Below, piece by piece: positions 7,590 to 16,856 of a stretch of 64,000 bases of DNA. Within the stretch, counting starts at the first letter, position 1. Every line of letters begins with the position of its first letter. The DNA is from Clostridiales bacterium. GTDB taxonomy: Bacteria > Bacillota > Clostridia > Lachnospirales > Lachnospiraceae. The position numbers and the translations under genes are program-made. Location: assembly GCA_018376135.1 (NCBI GenBank), contig JAHABX010000007.1, positions 1 through 64,000 of the forward strand, given 5' to 3'. Under the pieces are notes generated by a model. It was not told where the DNA came from, did not search any database, and worked only from the letters and a program-made list of their open reading frames with translations.

Positions 7590-9185
7590 TTATTTTAAGG
7601 AGTCAATAGCCGCTCTCTCAATCGGGAAACCAGCCCTGTAACGTGTGATGAACTCATCAAAGCCCTTCACATCCGCCGGATCCGGATCCATCTTCTCGCC
7701 CTCGTCTCCGCCAAATACCTTGTTCTGCAGATAATCCTCCAATGTCTCATTCTCATCCTTCTGGATCATATAGGAAGCCAGAAGCGCGATTCCCCATGCG
7801 CCGCCTTCTCCTGCCGTCTTCATAACAGATACCGTCGCATCCATGGCTCCCGCAAGGATCTTCTGTCCCACACCTTTCGTCTTGAACAGACCGCCATGTC
7901 CGGTAATACGATCCACAGCCACCTTCTCACCCTTCATCAGAATATCAAGACCAACCTTCAGCGCACCAAGTGAGGTATAAAGATTCGCACGCATAAAGTT
8001 TGCCAGATTGAATCTGCTGTCCGGTGTGCGGACAAACATGGGACGTCCTTCCTCAAATCCGGTAATATGCTCACCGGAGAAGTAATTATATGCAAGAAGT
8101 CCTCCGCAGTCCTTGTCTCCCTCCAGCGCCTTATTGTACAGGGTTCCAAACAGCCTGTTCATATCCACTTCCATTCCGAAGCTTTCCGCAAACTCTTTGA
8201 AAATATTTACCCATGCATTCAGATCAGAGGTACAGTTATTACAGTGGACCATAGCCACCAGGTCGCCGCTGGGAGTCGTTACCATATCGATCTCTTCATA
8301 AACCTTCTGAAGCTCCTTCTCCAGAACGATCATGGCAAATACCGAAGTCCCCGCAGACACATTACCCGTGCGCTGCTTCACGCTGTTGGTTGCTGCCATA
8401 CCGGTTCCTGCGTCTCCCTCCGGCGGACAGAGCGGACATCCCGGCTGCAGAGTTCCCGTCGGATCCAGAAGCTTTGCACCCTCCGCGGTCAGCACTCCTG
8501 CCTGATCGCCAGCCACCAATACCTTCGGAAGCAGATTCTCCACCTTCCAGGAAATTCCTTTTTCAGCGACCAGCTCATCAAATTTCTCGATCATAGAGGT
8601 ATAATAGGTCTTCGTATTCGGATCAATCGGGAACATACCGGATGCACTGCCCACACCCAGTACCTTTTCTCCGGTGAGCTGCCAGTGGATATATCCATCC
8701 AGAGTCGTGAAAAAGTCCACGTCCGGCACATGTGCTTCTCCGTTCAGAATCGCCTGATACAGATGGGCAATGCTCCATCTCTGCGGGATATGGAACCGGA
8801 ACGCATCCGTCAGCGCCTCGGAAGCCTCCTGTGTGATCGTATTTCTCCAGGTACGGAACGGAACCAGAAGCTTTCCATCCTGATCAAATGCCAGATAGCC
8901 ATGCATCATGGCACTGAAGCCGATGGCTCCCAGCTTCTCAACTGCCACCTGATACTTCTCCTGCACATCCTCCGTCATCTTCCGATAGCAGTCCCTAAGA
9001 CCTGTCCAGATATCTTCCAGAGAATAGGTCCAGATTCCATTTTCCAGACGGTTCTCCCAGTCATGTGCTCCGGATGCAATGGGAGTATTGTTCTCATCTA
9101 CCAGCACCGCCTTGATCCTGGTAGATCCAAACTCAATACCCAGCACAGCATTTCCACTTAAAATCGTATTCTTCACATCGCTCAT
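7590..9185 (-). CDS. FGGY-family carbohydrate kinase (probable pentulokinase)
   Basis: A 531-residue ATP-dependent sugar kinase of the FGGY family. The N-terminal ATPase-fold motif GIEFGSTRIKAVLVD lies at about residues 15-30, and the second domain carries ITGHGGLFKTKGVGQKILA and AGEGGAWGIALLA, which form the ATP site. It resembles xylulokinase- and ribulokinase-like proteins of Lachnospiraceae. The substrate cannot be fixed, because no isomerase, epimerase or transporter gene is next to it. The start at 9185 has AGGAGG about 10 bases upstream. It is a single-gene unit with a good SigA promoter (TTGAAA-17-TATAAT) and its own terminator. Confidence 0.85.
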   Translation of the reverse strand: MSDVKNTILSGNAVLGIEFGSTRIKAVLVDENNTPIASGAHDWENRLENGIWTYSLEDIWTGLRDCYRKMTEDVQEKYQVAVEKLGAIGFSAMMHGYLAFDQDGKLLVPFRTWRNTITQEASEALTDAFRFHIPQRWSIAHLYQAILNGEAHVPDVDFFTTLDGYIHWQLTGEKVLGVGSASGMFPIDPNTKTYYTSMIEKFDELVAEKGISWKVENLLPKVLVAGDQAGVLTAEGAKLLDPTGTLQPGCPLCPPEGDAGTGMAATNSVKQRTGNVSAGTSVFAMIVLEKELQKVYEEIDMVTTPSGDLVAMVHCNNCTSDLNAWVNIFKEFAESFGMEVDMNRLFGTLYNKALEGDKDCGGLLAYNYFSGEHITGFEEGRPMFVRTPDSRFNLANFMRANLYTSLGALKVGLDILMKGEKVAVDRITGHGGLFKTKGVGQKILAGAMDATVSVMKTAGEGGAWGIALLASYMIQKDENETLEDYLQNKVFGGDEGEKMDPDPADVKGFDEFITRYRAGFPIERAAIDSLK

Positions 9186-9218
9186 GAATATTTTCCCTCC
9201 TGCATGTATACTACTGAT

Positions 9219-9247
9219 ATTATACCGTGACCAAAGGTAGATTTCAA
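9219..9247 (-). promoter_or_regulatory. SigA promoter of the FGGY kinase gene
   Basis: On the minus strand TTGAAA (9242-9247), a 17-bp spacer and TATAAT (9219-9224) lie 34 bp upstream of the start codon. Confidence 0.8.
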
Positions 9248-9298
9248 AGCTATTTTGAGGCATTTTAACCAACTATGCACATTTTTTAGACAAAAAGA

Positions 9299-9334
9299 AT
9301 ACATCTTCAACAAATTCATGTCAAAGATGTATTT
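9299..9334 (-). terminator. terminator downstream of azlCD
   Basis: AATACATCTT pairs with AAGATGTATT around a 15-nt loop, followed on the minus strand by CTTTTT. It also has a T-run on the plus strand. Confidence 0.7.
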
Positions 9335-9349
9335 TTAAATAGCAGGACG

Positions 9350-9394
9350 CCGCGGACCTCTTCGCTGCTGCGCGATTCCCGCAATCCTGCAAAC
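9350..9394. repeat. dispersed repeat fragment (copy of the core at 33993)
   Basis: These 45 bases match 33993-34037 at 37 positions, with the last 22 or so nearly identical (GATTCCCGCAATCCTGCAAAC-like core). The copy sits directly at the end of azlD. It is noncoding and no transposase is near. Confidence 0.6.
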
Positions 9395-9402
9395 CTGTTG
9401 AT

Positions 9403-9708
9403 CTACAGAAAAGTCAGTACCTGTTCCGCCAGGAACACTGCAAGACAGGCAGCTGCCGCCACCATCACAAGTCCCTTGTTATAAAATGCCAGAACTCCCG
9501 CCACAAAAACTCCCGCCAGCGCGCTCCAAATACTTTCTGTTGCATACAGGATCGCCGGAAAGGTCATCGCCGTCAGACAGGTATAGGGCACATAATACAG
9601 AAAGGACCTTATATAACGGTTCTCGATCTTCCCCCTGAAAACGGTCAGCGGTATCACACGAATCAGATAAGTCACCAGCGCCATCACCGCAATATATACA
9701 TATACCAT
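9403..9708 (-). CDS. azlD: AzlD-family branched-chain amino acid exporter subunit
   Basis: A 101-residue membrane protein with three or four hydrophobic segments, matching the length of AzlD. AzlC and AzlD together form a branched-chain amino acid (or azaleucine) export system in the cytoplasmic membrane. TYLIRVIPLTVFRGKIENRYI near the start is typical of the family. The start codon overlaps the azlC stop in an ATGA arrangement, so the two are translationally coupled. The dispersed repeat fragment at 9350-9394 ends 8 bp beyond its stop codon. Confidence 0.9.
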   Translation of the reverse strand: MVYVYIAVMALVTYLIRVIPLTVFRGKIENRYIRSFLYYVPYTCLTAMTFPAILYATESIWSALAGVFVAGVLAFYNKGLVMVAAAACLAVFLAEQVLTFL

Positions 9709-10415
9709 TACTCACCATCTCCTTTCTCGTCCAGCGGATATCGGAATGCACAGACTGCCGAAGCAGCAAGTGTGCAGATAATAATAGATGTTCCGTCAGA
9801 GATCCCGGAAAATGCCGGCACATAATAAAGCACACAGCTTAAAAGCATTGCCAGAAGTGCCGCTGCCAGTACCGGATACGCTTTTCTTGCGGCAGGCACC
9901 ACGATTGCAATAAACATTCCGTACAGCGCCACACTCAGCGCACTGCCCAGTGCTCTGGGAAGCACCGCTCCGGCCAGCCCGCCTGCCACCGTTCCCCCGG
10001 TCCATCCGATAATGGGCAGGATCTGCAGCCCCACCATATAGGGAAAGGTCAGGCTCTTCTGGCGTCCCATCGCCACCGCAAAAATCTCATCCGTATTGGC
10101 AAATGCAATCACCAGTCTCTGCCAGAATGTGATCTCACCGGAGAGCTTCTGAGACAAAGACAGGCTCATGAGCGCATACCTGAGATTAATGATGAACTGC
10201 GTCACCGCCATCTCCAGAAGCGCGCCTCCTGCAATGATGATCTGCAGCCCCGCAAACTGTCCCGCACTGGTCATATTGGTCAGACTCATCAGCGCCGCCT
10301 GAAATACCGTGACCCCTCCTCCAAGGGCAAGGATGCCAAAACTGAAGCTTACGGAAAAATACCCCAGCGCAATGGGAATCCCGTCCTTTAATCCACATTG
10401 AAATTCTCTTTTCAT
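9708..10415 (-). CDS. azlC: AzlC-family branched-chain amino acid exporter subunit
   Basis: A 235-residue polytopic membrane protein, the larger partner of AzlD. The N-terminal family pattern GLKDGIPIALGYFSVSFSFG is visible, followed by the AzlC core with TNMTSAGQFAG and six to seven further hydrophobic segments. It is the first gene of a two-gene operon and overlaps azlD by one base. It is preceded by the tRNA-Tyr terminator, so a separate promoter is expected in the short gap at 10416-10450. No Lrp-type regulator gene is adjacent. Confidence 0.92.
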   Translation of the reverse strand: MKREFQCGLKDGIPIALGYFSVSFSFGILALGGGVTVFQAALMSLTNMTSAGQFAGLQIIIAGGALLEMAVTQFIINLRYALMSLSLSQKLSGEITFWQRLVIAFANTDEIFAVAMGRQKSLTFPYMVGLQILPIIGWTGGTVAGGLAGAVLPRALGSALSVALYGMFIAIVVPAARKAYPVLAAALLAMLLSCVLYYVPAFSGISDGTSIIICTLAASAVCAFRYPLDEKGDGE

Positions 10416-10450
10416 AACTCTCTCTTCTCTTGTTCTATATAATTTTCACA

Positions 10451-10481
10451 CAAAAAAACTGTAAGATTCTCACCTTACAGT
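10451..10481 (-). terminator. terminator of tRNA-Tyr
   Basis: On the minus strand ACTGTAAG and CTTACAGT enclose an 8-nt loop followed by seven T's. Confidence 0.9.
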
Positions 10482-10499
10482 CTCTCATGCAACTATGAA

Positions 10500-10581
10500 T
10501 GGATGGAGGTGGATTCGAACCACCGAAGCATTTTGCAGCAGATTTACAGTCTGTCCCCTTTGGCCACTCGGGAATCCATCC
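10500..10581 (-). tRNA. tRNA-Tyr (anticodon GTA)
   Basis: An 82-nt class II tRNA with a long variable arm. Acceptor GGATGGA pairs with TCCATCC plus A, the anticodon loop is CTGTAAA and the T-arm GGTTCGAATCC. It is monocistronic, with promoter and terminator visible. Confidence 0.95.
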
Positions 10582-10587
10582 TTATGT

Positions 10588-10613
10588 GAGGAAAAAGCGC
10601 ACGCTTTTTCCTC
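10588..10613 (-). terminator. hairpin between the GH13 gene and tRNA-Tyr
   Basis: GAGGAAAAAGCG and CGCTTTTTCCTC form a 12-bp stem that probably terminates the GH13 gene. The tRNA-Tyr promoter lies immediately upstream, so the hairpin also falls in the tRNA precursor leader. Confidence 0.65.
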
Positions 10614-10617
10614 ATTA

Positions 10618-10646
10618 TTTATATCACACTCATCCTTAAAATGCAA
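10618..10646 (-). promoter_or_regulatory. promoter of tRNA-Tyr
   Basis: On the minus strand TTGCAT (10641-10646) and TATAAA (10618-10623) are separated by 17 bp and lie just beyond the stop codon of the GH13 gene. Confidence 0.65.
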
Positions 10647-10653
10647 CCAATTT

Positions 10654-12753
10654 TTATATCCGGCGCAAAATCATGGAGCAGACCGGCGGAACCTTCAGGG
10701 AAAGGATACCCTTTTCCACCTGATACACTTCATCCTCCGTACTGAAACCATTTCTCAGAGTAAGGATCAGCCGCTCCATCACGGCTCCCTTCGGAACACC
10801 CGCTTTCCATACAGGAATATCAACCAGCTTCTCCTTTTCCCCGTTATTTACAACAACGATGATCTGGTCCTCCTCATTGAAACGTCCATAGCTCAGGAAC
10901 TGATAATCTGTTGTCAGGAACCGGGTTGAGCCATACGTCAGCACCGGATTCTCCTTGCGGATACAGATCACCTCCTTATGGAAGGACAAAAGCTCCTGAT
11001 CCTCTCTGCCCCAGGGATAGGTTCTTCGGTTATCCGGGTCTGTAAATCCGCACACCCCTGCCTCATCTCCGTAGTAGATCGTCGGCGCGCCCACCCAGGT
11101 CATCTGGATCACAACTGCCTCGCGCATGACGCCCTTATCCACGCCCTGAGATGCCGCGTCGGAGCCAAGCTCACCCACACGTCCTACCCGATGATTGGTC
11201 CTGGTCAGAAACCGGGAATGATCATGATTGGAAAGCTCGTTCATTGCCGTCAGAAGAGAAGGTGCATAAAAATTCGCCATATGATGCATCATGGCATTTT
11301 TAAACGCCTCCGCATTCCCGTACATATCCTCCCGGTACTGGTCACTGTGCTTCTCCATCCCGGTCAGGAACCAGGTCAGCGGCTCCATAAACGCATCATA
11401 GTTCATCAGCGTATCCCACTGATCCCCCTGAAGCCAGCGGTTGGCATTGCCGTAATGCTCCGCCAGGATCAGTGCATCCGGATTGGTCTCCTTGACCGCC
11501 TTGCGGAAATCCCGCCAGAACTCATGATTATATTCCTCTGTATGTCCCAGATCCGCAGCCACATCCAGCCGCCAGCCGTCCACCGAATAAGGCGGCTCCA
11601 GCCATTTCTTCGCAATATTCAGAATATATTCCTTCAGCTTCGGAGACTTTTCGTAATTCAGCTTCGGAAGCGTATTATGTCCCCACCAGCCATCATAAAA
11701 CTCATTATACGGCCAGCCATGCTCATAATTGAAACGGAAGAAATCCCGGTAAGGACTGTTCTCGGAAATATACGCCCCCTTCTCATAGCTGTCAGAGCAT
11801 TCATACAGACGCTCCCGGTCCAGCCACTTATTAAAGGAACCACAATGATTGAATACGCCGTCCAGAATGATCCGCATCCCGCGGCGGTGTACCTCTTCCA
11901 CAAATCTGGCGAAAAAGGCATTGCTTGCCTCCAGATTCTTCTTATTGACCACACGCTGGATATATTTGCTTGCATGGGAATTATCATTGTCCCAGGAAGG
12001 AAGGCGCTCTCCTCCATCCTCTACGATCACCCCATAATGGGGATCTATATAATCATAGTCCTGGCTGTCATACTTATGATTGGACGGAGAGACAAAGATC
12101 GGATTCAGATACAGCACCTCAATCCCCAGATCCTGCAGATAATCCAGCTTATCCCAGATTCCCTGAATATCTCCGCCGTAAAACGCCCGCACATCCATGG
12201 CATCCGGACATTTGTCCCAGTCTCTTACCCGGTTCACACCCTCGTTAATGTAGATATACTCCCGGTCCTCCACATCATTGGACGGATCCCCGTTGCAGAA
12301 ACGATCGGTAAATATCTGATACATGATCGCACCCTTTGCCCAGTCCGGCGTCTTAAAGCCCGGCACAATACCAAAGGAATTATACTCCCGCAGATTCTTG
12401 GATACTCCCAGACTGTTGTAGAAACACTTCTGATTCCCCGTCTGGATCTCAAAAAAATAGTGGAGAGGCTCTTCATCAAGAGGCGGTGTTGTGAATACAT
12501 AGTAATCAAAATCTCCTCTGGTGTAAGACTTCTCCATTGCCACCTTATTGCTTCCGCAGATAAAGAACACATAATCCACATTGTCCTTCGCCGTACGGAA
12601 CTTAATGGTCACCCGGTCTCCCGGCTCCGCCTCAAAAGGAGTTCGGTAATTCTCACTCTCATCGCTGAACAGCGCTTCCTTATTCAAAACAGGTCTCATA
12701 TTCAAAGCATACTGCTGCGTACGCTTTGCCTGTGCAATCTCATTCCAGTTCAT
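10654..12753 (-). CDS. GH13 alpha-glucosidase/neopullulanase-like enzyme
   Basis: A 699-residue glycoside hydrolase family 13 enzyme that probably hydrolyses alpha-1,4 and possibly alpha-1,6 bonds in maltodextrins or glycogen fragments. An N-terminal beta-rich domain (about 20-120) precedes the (beta/alpha)8 barrel. The four conserved regions are visible: LDGVFNHCG, GWRLDVAADLGH with nucleophile Asp397, ILAEHYG with acid/base Glu432, and NHDHSR with Asp511. There is no signal peptide, so it should act in the cytoplasm on imported or stored glucans, together with glgP further along. The arrangement fits cyclomaltodextrinase or neopullulanase better than secreted amylase. It appears to be monocistronic. 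Confidence 0.9.
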   Translation of the reverse strand: MNWNEIAQAKRTQQYALNMRPVLNKEALFSDESENYRTPFEAEPGDRVTIKFRTAKDNVDYVFFICGSNKVAMEKSYTRGDFDYYVFTTPPLDEEPLHYFFEIQTGNQKCFYNSLGVSKNLREYNSFGIVPGFKTPDWAKGAIMYQIFTDRFCNGDPSNDVEDREYIYINEGVNRVRDWDKCPDAMDVRAFYGGDIQGIWDKLDYLQDLGIEVLYLNPIFVSPSNHKYDSQDYDYIDPHYGVIVEDGGERLPSWDNDNSHASKYIQRVVNKKNLEASNAFFARFVEEVHRRGMRIILDGVFNHCGSFNKWLDRERLYECSDSYEKGAYISENSPYRDFFRFNYEHGWPYNEFYDGWWGHNTLPKLNYEKSPKLKEYILNIAKKWLEPPYSVDGWRLDVAADLGHTEEYNHEFWRDFRKAVKETNPDALILAEHYGNANRWLQGDQWDTLMNYDAFMEPLTWFLTGMEKHSDQYREDMYGNAEAFKNAMMHHMANFYAPSLLTAMNELSNHDHSRFLTRTNHRVGRVGELGSDAASQGVDKGVMREAVVIQMTWVGAPTIYYGDEAGVCGFTDPDNRRTYPWGREDQELLSFHKEVICIRKENPVLTYGSTRFLTTDYQFLSYGRFNEEDQIIVVVNNGEKEKLVDIPVWKAGVPKGAVMERLILTLRNGFSTEDEVYQVEKGILSLKVPPVCSMILRRI

Positions 12754-12887
12754 AATCCCATCCCTTCAGCAGCTCCTGCTGCACTTCTATCATATACCAG
12801 TCCCGGCTCTTAGACAAGCTTTTCTATACAGACATGTACGGCTCACTGGCAGCGCGTGGCGAGTCTTTCAAAGTAAAAACGGGTAGT

Positions 12888-12920
12888 AAAAAAGACAGCG
12901 GGGGTTGTGCTGTCTTTTTT
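12888..12920 (-). terminator. terminator of the spoIIE/tilS-hpt-ftsH block
   Basis: AAAAAAGACAGC and GCTGTCTTTTTT form a 12-bp stem with T-runs in both directions, downstream of ftsH. The rest of 12754-13053 shows no further gene. Confidence 0.9.
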
Positions 12921-13053
12921 AGGAGAAGGTATTTCTTATTTCTTATGGGGTGTAGCAAAAACTATATAATGTATTGGGGGTTTTTACATAAATTATAGTA
13001 TCACATCTCCCCATTTAAGTGTGCACAAACATCACAAAAATGAATACCGGTTT

Positions 13054-14868
13054 TTAGCAATTCTGCACAAACAGCGCTTCAAACTCGTCTCTGGTGATCT
13101 TCTCCTTCTCAAGAAGAAGCTCTGCACATGCATCCAGCACCGAACGATGTCCGGTAATGATCTCTCTTGCTTTTCCATAGCACTCATCTACGATCCGCTT
13201 CACTTCCTGATCGATCTCTCCGGCAACCTGCTCTCCGTAGCTTCTTGTATGCGCCAGATCCCGTCCGATGAACACCTCTTCGCTGTCGTCTCCATAGTGG
13301 ATCAGTCCAAGCTTCTCGGACATGCCGTATTTGGTCACCATAGCTCTGGCAAGCGAAGTCGCCTGCTTGATATCCTGCGAAGCACCCGTGGTAATATCAT
13401 CAAAGATCAGCTCCTCCGCTACGCGTCCGCCCAGGTCAACGATGATATCCTGAAGCATTTTCCCTCTCGTATTGAACATATCGTCCCGCTCCGGCAGCGG
13501 CATGGTATAGCCTGCAGCTCCAATCCCGGTCGGAATAATAGAAACGGTATAGACCGGTCCCACATCCGGAAGCAGATGGAACAGGATCGCATGACCCGCC
13601 TCATGATAAGCAGTGATCCGCTTTTCCTTCTCGGAAATGACACGGCTCTTCTTCTCCGCGCCGATCCCAACCTTGATAAAGGCGCCCCGGATATCCTCCT
13701 GAAGCATATACGCGCGATCATTCTTGGCTGCCACGATCGCCGCCTCATTCAGAAGGTTCTCCAGATCCGCGCCGGTAAAGCCTGCGGTGGTCTGGGCGAT
13801 CTGATGCAGATCCACGTCGTCTCCCAGCGGCTTGTTCTTGGCGTGAACCCTGAGGATCTCTTCCCTGCCCTTTACATCCGGTCTTCCCACACCGATCTTA
13901 CGGTCAAAGCGTCCCGGACGAAGGATCGCAGGATCCAGAATATCCACGCGGTTCGTCGCCGCCATAACAATGATTCCTTCATTGATTCCAAATCCATCCA
14001 TCTCCACAAGGAGCTGGTTCAATGTCTGCTCACGCTCGTCATGTCCGCCGCCCATACCGGTTCCCCGGCGTCTTGCCACCGCGTCGATCTCGTCGATAAA
14101 CACGATACACGGTGCATTCTTCTTCGCGCTGGCAAACAGGTCGCGGACACGGGATGCACCCACACCCACGAACATCTCCACAAAGTCAGAACCGGAGATA
14201 CTGAAGAACGGCACTCCCGCCTCTCCTGCAACCGCCTTTGCGATCAGCGTCTTACCGGTTCCCGGAGGTCCCACCAGAAGAACTCCCTTGGGAATCCTTG
14301 CGCCAACTCTGGTATAACGTCCGGGATTGCGCAGGAAATCCACGATCTCCTCCAGCTCTCCCTTTTCCTCTTCCAGACCTGCCACATCCTTAAAACCGGT
14401 CTTCGTCTCTCCATTCCCTGTCATCTGGGCACGGCTCTTGCCAAAATCCAGCATCCGCGCATTGCTTCCGCCTCCGCTCCTGCCCATGGTCATGACGATG
14501 AAGAACAGCATCAGTCCGCACAGGATCAGCGACATCCCATAGGTCTCAAAAAATCCCGGCTGCTTGATCTGCGCCACATTGTACGGAACATTCGCCAGCT
14601 TCAGCGCTTCCTTCGCATCACCGGTATCCAGAATATAGGTGGTTCCTATGGTACCATCCTTCATGTTATAAATAACTGCACCTGTAGGCGTCTCCTGATT
14701 GGGCTGTATCTCTGCGCTTATGATCTCTTCATTTTCCAGCATGCTCTCAAACTGCTGGTACGTATACGTGGTATTATCCTGCAGCTTCCCTTCAAAAAAC
14801 ACCAGCATCAGGCAGATCAGCGCCAGAAATACCAGATAGGTGCTGACTCCCTTCCATTGTCTGTTCAA
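13054..14868 (-). CDS. ftsH: ATP-dependent zinc metalloprotease FtsH
   Basis: A 604-residue membrane-anchored AAA+ protease that degrades misfolded membrane proteins and regulatory proteins. It has an N-terminal membrane span (about 9-26), an extracytoplasmic domain, and a second span (about 108-127). The AAA module has Walker A GPPGTGKT (200-207), Walker B FIDEIDA (257-263) and the SRH region, and the zinc site is HEAGH (422-426). The start codon is TTG at 14868, with AGGAGG about 10 bases upstream; no in-frame ATG fits the N-terminus. It is the last gene of the tilS-hpt-ftsH string, the same order as in Bacillus subtilis. Confidence 0.97.
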   Translation of the reverse strand: MNRQWKGVSTYLVFLALICLMLVFFEGKLQDNTTYTYQQFESMLENEEIISAEIQPNQETPTGAVIYNMKDGTIGTTYILDTGDAKEALKLANVPYNVAQIKQPGFFETYGMSLILCGLMLFFIVMTMGRSGGGSNARMLDFGKSRAQMTGNGETKTGFKDVAGLEEEKGELEEIVDFLRNPGRYTRVGARIPKGVLLVGPPGTGKTLIAKAVAGEAGVPFFSISGSDFVEMFVGVGASRVRDLFASAKKNAPCIVFIDEIDAVARRRGTGMGGGHDEREQTLNQLLVEMDGFGINEGIIVMAATNRVDILDPAILRPGRFDRKIGVGRPDVKGREEILRVHAKNKPLGDDVDLHQIAQTTAGFTGADLENLLNEAAIVAAKNDRAYMLQEDIRGAFIKVGIGAEKKSRVISEKEKRITAYHEAGHAILFHLLPDVGPVYTVSIIPTGIGAAGYTMPLPERDDMFNTRGKMLQDIIVDLGGRVAEELIFDDITTGASQDIKQATSLARAMVTKYGMSEKLGLIHYGDDSEEVFIGRDLAHTRSYGEQVAGEIDQEVKRIVDECYGKAREIITGHRSVLDACAELLLEKEKITRDEFEALFVQNC

Positions 14869-14886
14869 AATATCTTATCCTCCTGT

Positions 14887-15414
14887 TTAATCAAATTCCA
14901 CCACACCGATGTATGGCAGATTCCGGTACTGCTGATCATAATCCAGCCCGTATCCGACTACAAATTTATCTTCAATCTGGAATCCGACATATTCCACGTC
15001 CACATCCACGACCCTTCTGTCAGGTTTATCCAGAAGTGTACACAGCTTCAGACTCGCCGGCTCTCTCTGGGCGAGCAGCTTCTTCAGATGGCTGAGTGTC
15101 CTGCCGGAATCGATGATATCTTCAATAATAAGAACCTCCCGGTCCGTAATTGATTCATCCAGATCCTTCGCAAGCTTTACGACGCCGCTGGATTTGGTAT
15201 CCGCGCCGTAGCTGGAGCACTGCATAAAATCCATCGTAACCGGTACAGTTATTCTTTTTGCCAGCTCACAGGTAAAATATACACTTCCCTTTAAAATGCA
15301 GATCAGATGAACGCTCTTTCCCGCATAATCACGGCTGATCTGTTCTCCCAGTTCCTTGATCCTTGCATCCACAGCTTCCTCCGGAAGCATGATCTCAATA
15401 TGATGTTTCTCCAT
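14887..15414 (-). CDS. hpt: hypoxanthine phosphoribosyltransferase
   Basis: A 175-residue purine salvage enzyme that makes IMP (and GMP) from hypoxanthine (or guanine) and PRPP in the cytoplasm. The PRPP-binding motif EVLIIEDIIDSGRTLSHL is clear, as is the C-terminal DKFVVGYGLDYDQQYRNLP typical of bacterial HPRTs. The start at 15414 has GGAGG 7-8 bases upstream. The gene overlaps the end of tilS by 20 bp and is followed by ftsH after 18 bp. In B. subtilis HprT also forms a regulatory complex with TilS to activate ftsH; the conserved order here is compatible with that. Confidence 0.95.
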   Translation of the reverse strand: MEKHHIEIMLPEEAVDARIKELGEQISRDYAGKSVHLICILKGSVYFTCELAKRITVPVTMDFMQCSSYGADTKSSGVVKLAKDLDESITDREVLIIEDIIDSGRTLSHLKKLLAQREPASLKLCTLLDKPDRRVVDVDVEYVGFQIEDKFVVGYGLDYDQQYRNLPYIGVVEFD

Positions 15415-16789
15415 CCTCTGTTCCTCCCACCTCAATCTTCTGTACCTTTAATATCCGCCGGGTCTCTTCTGTCACCTTGTATCCCTCGCTGATCCGCATA
15501 CCTGCCACCCAGATAATATGGCTGCCGTCAGCCAGCAGGATACAGGCATCCCTTTCTTCTCTTGGCACCTTACAGTCAATCAGATAGTCCTTTAATTTTT
15601 TATGCGTGCCTCCTGCAAGCTCCAGATAATCTCCCGGCTGCCTTGTACGCAAAATCACGCTGTTTTTAATTTTATCATAATCAAACCACTTCGTATAGCG
15701 ATTTACAGGAATTTCCTTATTTTTATCCCTGTTTTCAAGTGTAAAGCGAAATATCTCTCCCATATAAAGATATTCCCTGCCCGGCACACAATATACCGGT
15801 TCTTCTGTCCTTTTTATTCCATATCCCTGCTTCAGCAGGATCTCGTCGTATCCAAGCACCGCACAGCAGCCGCCCGGCAGCGTGATCCTGCTGCCTCTTC
15901 GCCCCTTCGCAAGCCGTAAGATCTGCTCCGCATGAACCGCCTCCGGACTCCTTCCTCCGCCCAGTCTTTCCAGACAGCGGAGCACCGTCAGCTTCTGCAT
16001 GACCGGATGGATCCGTTCAAACGCCTCCAGAGAGATCCCATAAACCTCTCCCTGTTTCCGGACATCCGATTCCCATATCTTATCAAGCTCCTGCTCCAGA
16101 TAATCCTCCATCTCCAGAAGACGTTCCGCCGCCTCAGACATATGCACTGCCGTTCCCGGACGGATCTGCTCCATAGGGGCAAGCACCTGATGGCGGATCC
16201 GGTTCCGGGTATAATCAAGCTCCTGATTCGTCCCGTCCTCCACCCAGGAAATTCCCTTCCGAATCAGCCAATCCTCGATCTCCCGCCTTGTCACACACAA
16301 AAAGGGACGGATATAAGGCATCCGTACCGGCTCCATACCGCGAAGCCCGCGAAGCCCCGTTCCCCGCATCAGGTGGAAAAGCATGGTCTCTGCCTGATCA
16401 TTCTGATGGTGTGCAAGTGCAACCCGGTCTGCCAGTCCCTGAGAAAGCTCCTGTTCGAAGGCATCATAACGCACCTTCCTTCCCGCTTCCTCCATACTGA
16501 TCCTCTCTCTGCGGGCATACGCCCCCACATCCTCCCGGACGATGCGAAGAGGGATCTTTCTTTCCTGACAGAAATGCTCGCAGAAAGCCTGATCCCGGTC
16601 TGCCTCCGCTCCCCGGATCCCGTGATTCACATGCAGCGCCCGCACCTGTATCCCGTGCCCCCTGCCATACTCCCAGAGGATCTGAAGCAGCGCGGCAGAG
16701 TCCGCTCCGCCGGAGAAACCTGTCAGGATCCTCATGCCGGGACTGACCATATTCCATTTTTCCAGATAAGCAAATACTTTTTTCTGCAT
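15395..16789 (-). CDS. tilS: tRNA(Ile)-lysidine synthase
   Basis: A 464-residue N-type ATP pyrophosphatase that converts C34 of tRNA-Ile(CAU) to lysidine, changing its decoding from AUG to AUA. The PP-loop SGGADS is at residues 26-31. The N-terminal catalytic domain is followed by a TilS substrate-binding domain (about 210-280) and a C-terminal domain with LRTRQPGDYLELAGGTHKKLKDYLID, the family signature for tRNA docking. The length matches the family. The 3' end overlaps hpt by 20 bp. It is essential in nearly all bacteria. Confidence 0.95.
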   Translation of the reverse strand: MQKKVFAYLEKWNMVSPGMRILTGFSGGADSAALLQILWEYGRGHGIQVRALHVNHGIRGAEADRDQAFCEHFCQERKIPLRIVREDVGAYARRERISMEEAGRKVRYDAFEQELSQGLADRVALAHHQNDQAETMLFHLMRGTGLRGLRGMEPVRMPYIRPFLCVTRREIEDWLIRKGISWVEDGTNQELDYTRNRIRHQVLAPMEQIRPGTAVHMSEAAERLLEMEDYLEQELDKIWESDVRKQGEVYGISLEAFERIHPVMQKLTVLRCLERLGGGRSPEAVHAEQILRLAKGRRGSRITLPGGCCAVLGYDEILLKQGYGIKRTEEPVYCVPGREYLYMGEIFRFTLENRDKNKEIPVNRYTKWFDYDKIKNSVILRTRQPGDYLELAGGTHKKLKDYLIDCKVPREERDACILLADGSHIIWVAGMRISEGYKVTEETRRILKVQKIEVGGTEDGETSY

Positions 16790-16856
16790 CTTTTCACTCC
16801 TGTTATCCTTCTATAACTATAAAGAATGACCGCCGAAAATGCAAATGCTTTTCATC

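Noticed and set aside
10978..12813. 611-codon plus-strand frame
   Set aside because: It is antisense to the GH13 gene, whose four catalytic regions are all in place.
13054..13100. Frameshift or missing start in ftsH
   Set aside because: The absence of an N-terminal ATG is explained by a TTG start at 14868 with a strong ribosome site; the frame is intact.
13021..15153. 710-codon open frame on the plus strand
   Set aside because: It is antisense to ftsH and hpt, has no ribosome site or recognisable domain, and is rich in His, Arg, Leu and Ile, as expected of a shadow frame.
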